Positions 5,789 to 8,692 of a DNA stretch of 8,692 nt are shown in pieces. Position 1 is the first letter of the stretch, and every line of letters begins with the position of its first letter. Both the position numbers and the translations under genes were made by a program. The stretch spans positions 1 to 8,692 of the forward strand of contig JAUZQA010000148.1 of assembly GCA_030705665.1 (NCBI GenBank). The letters are read 5' to 3'. The notes under the pieces were generated by a model. The model had not been told where the DNA came from and made no database searches. It was given only the letters and a program-made list of their open reading frames with translations. The stretch comes from Bacillota bacterium (GTDB taxonomy: Bacteria > Bacillota > Bacilli > Bacillales_B > DSM-18226).

Positions 5789-6653
5789 ATTTATACATTG
5801 AATTATATTTTCCTTCATGTAATAAATCCACAAATTCATTGGAAAGTTCTCCTAAATGAAGGATCTCATCCCATCCATTGACAACACTTTGAAAAAAGTC
5901 GGAAGTTAGATTAAAGTCAATAAGAAGATCCCCAGTATTGCTGTATACACTGGTATAAAGATTTCCTGGTATGGTGTCTTCCATTTCTAACAATTTTTGA
6001 AAAGATATATCTTGATTATTCATTTTAAAATTTACTTTTATTTCAAGGAGATTAGCTGCTTCTGTAAAAATTTCTGCTAATTCAGCTACCTGATCCTTGC
6101 TAAGGTCTGTTGGGGAAGTTTGGTTTAAATATTGTTCCATTCGCGCATCAAGAAATTTTAATTGGTCGAGTTTATTTTTATTTGTTTCTTCAACTTGTCC
6201 TATATAATCAAAAAACCTTCCAACTTCCTTGTCGGTAATTCCTAATTCATTTAGATCATTTTCTATCTCTTCCATAAAATCATCATGTTGTACATAAAAG
6301 CCAACAGAAGTATCTAAATCCTCGATAAAAGTATATTCACTTAACGAATCCCCGAAATGATTCAAAAGAGCCTTTAATTGCTTGTCAGTTAACTTATATT
6401 TGCTTAGTAATTCCTGATAATTGCCGGAATTAACTGGAGTTCCGAGAAGGTCTTTCAAATTTGCAAGGGAATCAATCTTATTCAGTGGTATTTCATAATA
6501 AGCCAAATAATCCATTAAATCTTGTTTTGTCCAGCCAATTTTCGCTAAATATTGGTTTAGTTCATTCTCTGGGGGCGCGGCCAACACACCAGGAACATTT
6601 ATAAAAAGCATCAAGGAAAGTAAAGATATAACCAAGGATTTTTTTATAATCAA
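5787..6653 (-). CDS. Secreted acidic helical-repeat protein, processed acidic surface protein family, without LPXTA anchor
   Basis: A 288-residue exported protein. Residues 1-25 are a Sec signal peptide (KK, hydrophobic core, VLA before APP). The mature part opens with PPENELNQYLAKIGWTKQDL and LGTP at 70-73, which match my memory of the Bacillus processed acidic surface proteins, usually carrying a C-terminal LPXTA sortase signal. Here the protein ends VDLLHEGKYNSMYK, with no sorting motif and no second membrane segment, so it should be released or only loosely attached. A helix-turn-helix-like unit repeats at about 32-55, 79-102 and 133-155 with pattern xxLxxxGxTxxxLxxxL. The start is TTG (plus-strand 6651-6653), set by GGGAGG (6663-6668) at 9 bases. 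The protein is strongly acidic. The function is unknown; no sortase gene is nearby. Confidence 0.75.
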   Translation of the reverse strand: MIIKKSLVISLLSLMLFINVPGVLAAPPENELNQYLAKIGWTKQDLMDYLAYYEIPLNKIDSLANLKDLLGTPVNSGNYQELLSKYKLTDKQLKALLNHFGDSLSEYTFIEDLDTSVGFYVQHDDFMEEIENDLNELGITDKEVGRFFDYIGQVEETNKNKLDQLKFLDARMEQYLNQTSPTDLSKDQVAELAEIFTEAANLLEIKVNFKMNNQDISFQKLLEMEDTIPGNLYTSVYSNTGDLLIDFNLTSDFFQSVVNGWDEILHLGELSNEFVDLLHEGKYNSMYK

Positions 6654-6741
6654 TTTAACTTGCCTCCCTTAAATTATCATTTCATGTTTAATGTTCCCAA
6701 CATAAGCCGGTTAAGGAATGAAAGAAATTGCCAATATTTAA

Positions 6742-6774
6742 AGGCAAAAAAAACAGCTGAATAAACAGCTGCCT
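6742..6774 (-). terminator. Terminator of the Gfo/Idh/MocA gene
   Basis: On the minus strand CAGCTG-TTTATT-CAGCTG (plus-strand 6754-6771) forms a 6-bp stem, extended by G-U and A-U pairs, followed immediately by eight T (plus-strand 6746-6753). It starts just past the TAG stop of the oxidoreductase and makes independent expression of the downstream acidic-protein gene likely. Confidence 0.8.
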
Positions 6775-7767
6775 CTAACTTAAATAAAAATTTTTGACCA
6801 TTTCACCCATAACCCAATTTGCTCTTGCTCCTGTTACACCAGTACTAGGACATAGCCCTTTGTTCCCAGTTAACTCCTCCACAATTATTTCAACAAGTGG
6901 CTGATGTACATGCTGCGGACGCTCAAAACTCCATTTTTCTGTCCGATTAGCAGTTATTAAAGTAACAGGTTCATCACCAAAAGTTGAAAAAGTAATTTTC
7001 CCTTTGCTACCGACAATTTCGTTTATATCAACATTTTCAAAAGCAGAAAAACACCAATTTCCTACTCCATGTACTCCGGATTCAAACAAATATGTACCTG
7101 TTACAATGTCTTCGGCCTGATAATAGCCTGCTTGATTGGAGGCAATGCCTTTGACGTCTTTTATAGGCCCAAGTAAAAAGTCAAAAAGGTCAAGCGTGTG
7201 GCTGGCCAAATCAAAAAATAGACCGCCTCCTGCTAAATGAGGCATAACACGCCACGGAAGTTTTTCAGCATCCATTACTTCTTTTGCAGCATACTGATAT
7301 TGAGTCGATGTTACAAACCGAACATCTCCGACGGCTCCATTATTCAGTAATTCTTTAATTTTTAAAAATCGCGGCATTGCTCTGCGGTAATAGGCAACAA
7401 AAAGCGGGACACCAGCTTCATTACAGGCTTTAATCATTTCTTGACATTCAGCTTCATTCAACGCCATTGGTTTTTCTACATAAACTGGTTTTCCAGCTTT
7501 TGCTGCTTTTATAGTATATTCTTTATGAAATCCAGGCGGAGTTGCGATATAGACTGCATTTACATCAGGATCGTTTATAAGCTTTTCTGCATCATCATAC
7601 CACTTTGGTACACTGTGCCTTTGTGCATAATCTTTAGCAAGCTCCCCTGATCTTCTCATTACTGCAACCAACTCAGAGTTCTTGCTTTTCTGGAATGCCG
7701 GCCCACTTTTCACTTCTGTTACATCACCACACCCAATGATGCCCCAGCGAACCTTGGAATACTTCAT
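6775..7767 (-). CDS. Gfo/Idh/MocA-family NAD(P)-dependent oxidoreductase
   Basis: A cytoplasmic dehydrogenase of 330 residues, usual for the family, acting on a sugar, inositol or similar polyol that cannot be named from sequence. The N-terminal Rossmann domain carries the dinucleotide loop GIIGCGDVT (9-17), ATPPGFH (75-81) and the signature EKP at 98-100 with catalytic K99. The C-terminal alpha/beta domain has GGGLFFDLASHTLDL (180-194), with D186 and H190 in the usual catalytic positions. The ATG at 7765-7767 has AGGAGG with an extended purine run (plus-strand 7774-7786) about 7 bases upstream, a very strong ribosome binding site. It is a single-gene unit, with a terminator directly behind it and the riboswitch gene pointing away upstream. 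No transporter or sugar gene is adjacent to hint at a substrate. Confidence 0.92.
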   Translation of the reverse strand: MKYSKVRWGIIGCGDVTEVKSGPAFQKSKNSELVAVMRRSGELAKDYAQRHSVPKWYDDAEKLINDPDVNAVYIATPPGFHKEYTIKAAKAGKPVYVEKPMALNEAECQEMIKACNEAGVPLFVAYYRRAMPRFLKIKELLNNGAVGDVRFVTSTQYQYAAKEVMDAEKLPWRVMPHLAGGGLFFDLASHTLDLFDFLLGPIKDVKGIASNQAGYYQAEDIVTGTYLFESGVHGVGNWCFSAFENVDINEIVGSKGKITFSTFGDEPVTLITANRTEKWSFERPQHVHQPLVEIIVEELTGNKGLCPSTGVTGARANWVMGEMVKNFYLS

Positions 7768-7929
7768 GTTGAACTCCTCCTTTTTTGTGTAGTATCGCTT
7801 CTATTTTTTCATACTCTTAAAGCAAAAGCTATTTTTTAATGTGATTTTCCATTTTAGGACCATTCGATCCCATCGTGCGGGTCAAATAGCATCACACAAC
7901 CATTCATCAAACTTTCATCATGATACAAA

Positions 7930-7957
7930 TTCACTATTTTTCCATTCTTTATATGAT
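7930..7957 (+). promoter_or_regulatory. Possible promoter of the riboswitch transcript
   Basis: TTCACT (7930-7935), a 16-base spacer and TATGAT (7952-7957; five of six matches to the sigma-A -10) would start transcription near 7964, just before the riboswitch fold begins. The -35 matches at four of six. A second -10-like TATTAT lies at 7963-7968 without a good -35. The rest of 7768-7929 shows no gene; it holds a small CGAT-CCC-ATCG palindrome near 7868. Confidence 0.4.
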
Positions 7958-7971
7958 TATGTTATTATAGT

Positions 7972-8071
7972 TGCAAGGGCAAATTTTGCTAAAGCAAAAG
8001 ACGCAAAGCCACGGGCCTAACACAACTTTCTTGTCATGGCAGCCGGGTTACCAGGATTTTAAAATCTTGTA
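7972..8071 (+). ncRNA. Class I cyclic-di-GMP riboswitch (GEMM-I)
   Basis: The conserved core is present in order: GGGCAAA (7977-7983), a hairpin TTTTGC-TAAA-GCAAAA (7984-7999), GACGCAAAGCC (8000-8010), the tetraloop-receptor strand GGGCCTAA (8013-8020), the second strand ATGGCAGCCGGG (8036-8047) and GGTTACC (8046-8052). The long arm folds by C8009-C8010/G8046-G8047, C8012-G8014/C8043-G8045 and G8015-C8017/G8038-C8040, capped by ACAA/TTGT. A closing helix could pair TGCAAG (7972-7977) with CTTGTA (8066-8071). The family binds c-di-GMP and controls motility, biofilm or envelope genes. It precedes the 65-residue zinc-ribbon gene at 8088. No U-run follows, so control is more likely at translation. 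One deviation is the UAAA loop where GNRA is usual. Confidence 0.9.
8052..8069 (+). promoter_or_regulatory. Hairpin downstream of the riboswitch core, possible expression platform
   Basis: CAGGATT (8052-8058) pairs with AATCTTG (8063-8069) around a TTAA loop, seven pairs with one G-U. Its right arm overlaps the strand (8066-8071) that could instead close the aptamer with 7972-7977, so the two structures exclude each other. The ribosome binding site GAGGA follows at 8076-8080. There is no T tail, which argues against a terminator. Confidence 0.4.
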
Positions 8072-8087
8072 TTGTGAGGAATTCATC

Positions 8088-8285
8088 ATGTTTTATCCTA
8101 CTTTTTTCTGCAATGTAACTAAGATTAGACATCTCATAAAAGACCGTTATTGTTATGAGTGTGGGCAAAGGTATAATTTAAATTTTGATATCAAAAAAAA
8201 AGACCTGAAAAATATAAAATTCAGGCCTTTGGAAGAAATAACATGTCCTAAATGTAAATCGGAACTAGAAAAGGGAACTAAATGA
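8088..8285 (+). CDS. Small zinc-ribbon protein under c-di-GMP riboswitch, 65 residues
   Basis: Function not recognised. The reading frame is open back to 7971, but that part is the riboswitch, so the ATG at 8088 is the start. GTGAGGA (8074-8080) supplies a ribosome binding site about 8 bases upstream. The protein is basic (many Lys) with two knuckles, C22-x2-C25-G and C53-P-x-C56, that should bind one zinc ion. Between them lie a Lys-rich segment (36-44) and short beta-prone stretches, the usual zinc-ribbon pattern found in nucleic-acid-binding or protein-protein adaptor proteins. An extra Cys at position 8 is unpaired. There is no membrane segment or signal. A hairpin begins at its stop codon. 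The c-di-GMP aptamer implies a link to the motile-to-sessile transition. Confidence 0.8.
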   Translation: MFYPTFFCNVTKIRHLIKDRYCYECGQRYNLNFDIKKKDLKNIKFRPLEEITCPKCKSELEKGTK

Positions 8286-8306
8286 AAGAGGAAATATTCT
8301 CTCTTT
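8285..8306 (+). other. Hairpin at the stop codon of the zinc-ribbon gene
   Basis: AAAGAGGAA (8285-8293) pairs with TTCTCTCTTT (8297-8306) with one bulged T and an ATA loop. It is not followed by a T run, so it may protect the 3' end of the message or weakly pause polymerase rather than terminate; the real terminator is at 8455-8502. Confidence 0.35.
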
Positions 8307-8330
8307 ATGAGTAAAATAAACGATTCTTAA

Positions 8331-8502
8331 ATAGTTCTGTGATTAACAAAAACAATATATTTGTGTCAATATTCTGAACTATATTTAATCTATCCTATTC
8401 CTTTGATAAACTATTTTCTGGGAATACTCATTATTCTTAATGTATTCCTTTTATACCCCAGACGTTTTTAGACGACTCCCATTAAGCTGGGGTTATTTTT
8501 TT
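8331..8502 (+). ncRNA. Three tandem hairpins ending in a terminator: candidate structured RNA or 3' UTR
   Basis: This gene-free stretch holds three stems in a row. ATAGTTC (8331-8337) pairs with GAACTAT (8376-8382), with ACAAA/TTTGT (8346-8350, 8360-8364) nested inside. GGAATAC-TC-ATTA (8421-8433) pairs with TAAT-GTATTCC (8438-8448). ACCCCAG (8455-8461) pairs with CTGGGGT (8487-8493). Seven T follow at 8496-8502. The last loop exposes CTCCC (8476-8480), which could pair with a ribosome binding site. A weak promoter (TTGTGT 8361, 17 bases, TTTAAT 8384) could start an RNA of about 110 bases. It may equally be the 3' UTR of the zinc-ribbon gene. Confidence 0.35.
8455..8502 (+). terminator. Strong intrinsic terminator with 25-base loop
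   Basis: A GC-rich 7-bp stem, ACCCCAG with CTGGGGT, is followed by TA and seven T. Two more pairs can form across a bulged T. The 25-base loop is unusually large and contains a small CGT/ACG stem and the single-stranded CTCCC. It ends transcription from the zinc-ribbon gene or from a separate small RNA, and insulates the next gene. Confidence 0.75.
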
Positions 8503-8532
8503 GCGTTTTTCAATTCATTATAGGATATTTTA

Positions 8533-8561
8533 TTTACTTTAAATTTGAATTTCTGTTTAAT
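8533..8561 (+). promoter_or_regulatory. Possible promoter of the gene at the right edge
   Basis: TTTACT (8533-8538; four of six matches), a 17-base spacer and TTTAAT (8556-8561; five of six) would start a transcript near 8568 with a leader of about 95 bases. The region is AT-rich, so chance matches are easy. Confidence 0.3.
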
Positions 8562-8607
8562 TTTTAGGCCGAAAGTATTTGTCTTCTGTGGGAAAAATCA
8601 CTTAACT

Positions 8608-8636
8608 ATTTGTAAATTTATGATAAATTTGTAAAT
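8608..8636. repeat. Repeated ATTTGTAAAT boxes framing a 17-bp palindrome, candidate operator
   Basis: ATTTGTAAAT occurs at 8608-8617 and again at 8627-8636, 19 bases apart, that is about two helical turns. Between and overlapping them, AAATTTAT-G-ATAAATTT (8614-8630) is a perfect 8-1-8 palindrome. The cluster sits 27 bases before the start codon of the last gene, suitable for a repressor acting between promoter and gene. Confidence 0.4.
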
Positions 8637-8662
8637 GTACTATATCATAAAGGAGATTATTC

Positions 8663-8692
8663 ATGTTTTTTATGCCAATTAATGATGAGAAA
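8663..8692 (+). CDS. Start of an unidentified gene cut by the window edge
   Basis: Only ten codons are visible: MFFMPINDEK. AAAGGAG (8649-8655) lies 7 bases before the ATG, an excellent ribosome binding site, and a promoter-like sequence and palindrome cluster precede it, so a real gene begins here. Too little is present to suggest a function. Confidence 0.7.
   Translation, partial: MFFMPINDEK

Noticed and set aside
6666..6700. TTGGGA-16-GATAAT as promoter of the acidic protein gene
   Set aside because: Transcription would start inside the ribosome binding site, leaving it unusable.
7971..8087. 39-codon N-terminal extension of the zinc-ribbon protein from TTG 7971
   Set aside because: This stretch is the c-di-GMP aptamer and has no ribosome binding site; ATG 8088 has one.
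8520..8552. Sigma-H-like -35 (ATAGGATAT) with GAAT downstream
   Set aside because: The spacer is 15 bases instead of 11-12 and the -10 lacks the upstream purine.
1..8692. CRISPR array, transposase, tRNA or rRNA genes
   Set aside because: No regularly spaced repeats, transposase motifs, cloverleaf folds or rRNA signatures were seen on either strand.

Overview
The window looks like a stretch of a low-GC Gram-positive chromosome, most likely a member of the Bacillaceae. The support is strong purine-rich ribosome binding sites before nearly every gene, a TTG start set by such a site, U-tailed hairpin terminators, a MurT/GatD pair, an anchorless relative of the Bacillus processed acidic surface proteins, and a class I cyclic-di-GMP riboswitch. 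I cannot name a species.

Layout. Positions 1-110 hold the terminator of an upstream gene. Positions 267-2364 carry murT-gatD on the plus strand, the two-subunit enzyme that amidates D-glutamate of lipid II. The end of murT runs 137 bases into gatD, which looks like loss of one base at the normal stop. A bidirectional terminator (2402-2433) separates gatD from two minus-strand genes: a PatB/MalY-type carbon-sulfur lyase (2440-3630) and a Bcr/CflA-type multidrug exporter (3752-5002). Both have palindromes at their presumed promoters.

The middle (5003-5786) encodes two small plus-strand proteins: a 43-residue charged protein (5261-5392) and a 45-residue single-pass membrane protein (5521-5658). 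Both have good ribosome binding sites, and each is followed by a hairpin. Next come a minus-strand secreted acidic helical-repeat protein with a signal peptide but no cell-wall anchor (5787-6653) and a minus-strand Gfo/Idh/MocA oxidoreductase with its own terminator (6775-7767).

The right end is the most interesting part. A class I c-di-GMP riboswitch (about 7972-8071) precedes a 65-residue CxxC/CxxC zinc-ribbon protein (8088-8285) of unknown function. A 377-base gene-free stretch follows, with three hairpins in a row ending in a strong terminator (8331-8502), then a repeat/palindrome cluster and the first ten codons of a gene that runs off the window (8663 onward).

How the genes fit together. 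MurT-GatD acts on the cell wall, the acidic protein is exported, and the zinc-ribbon protein is tied to c-di-GMP, the second messenger of the motile-to-sessile switch. The lyase and exporter may form a sulfur amino acid or thiol detoxification pair. Otherwise the window looks like independent transcription units rather than one system.
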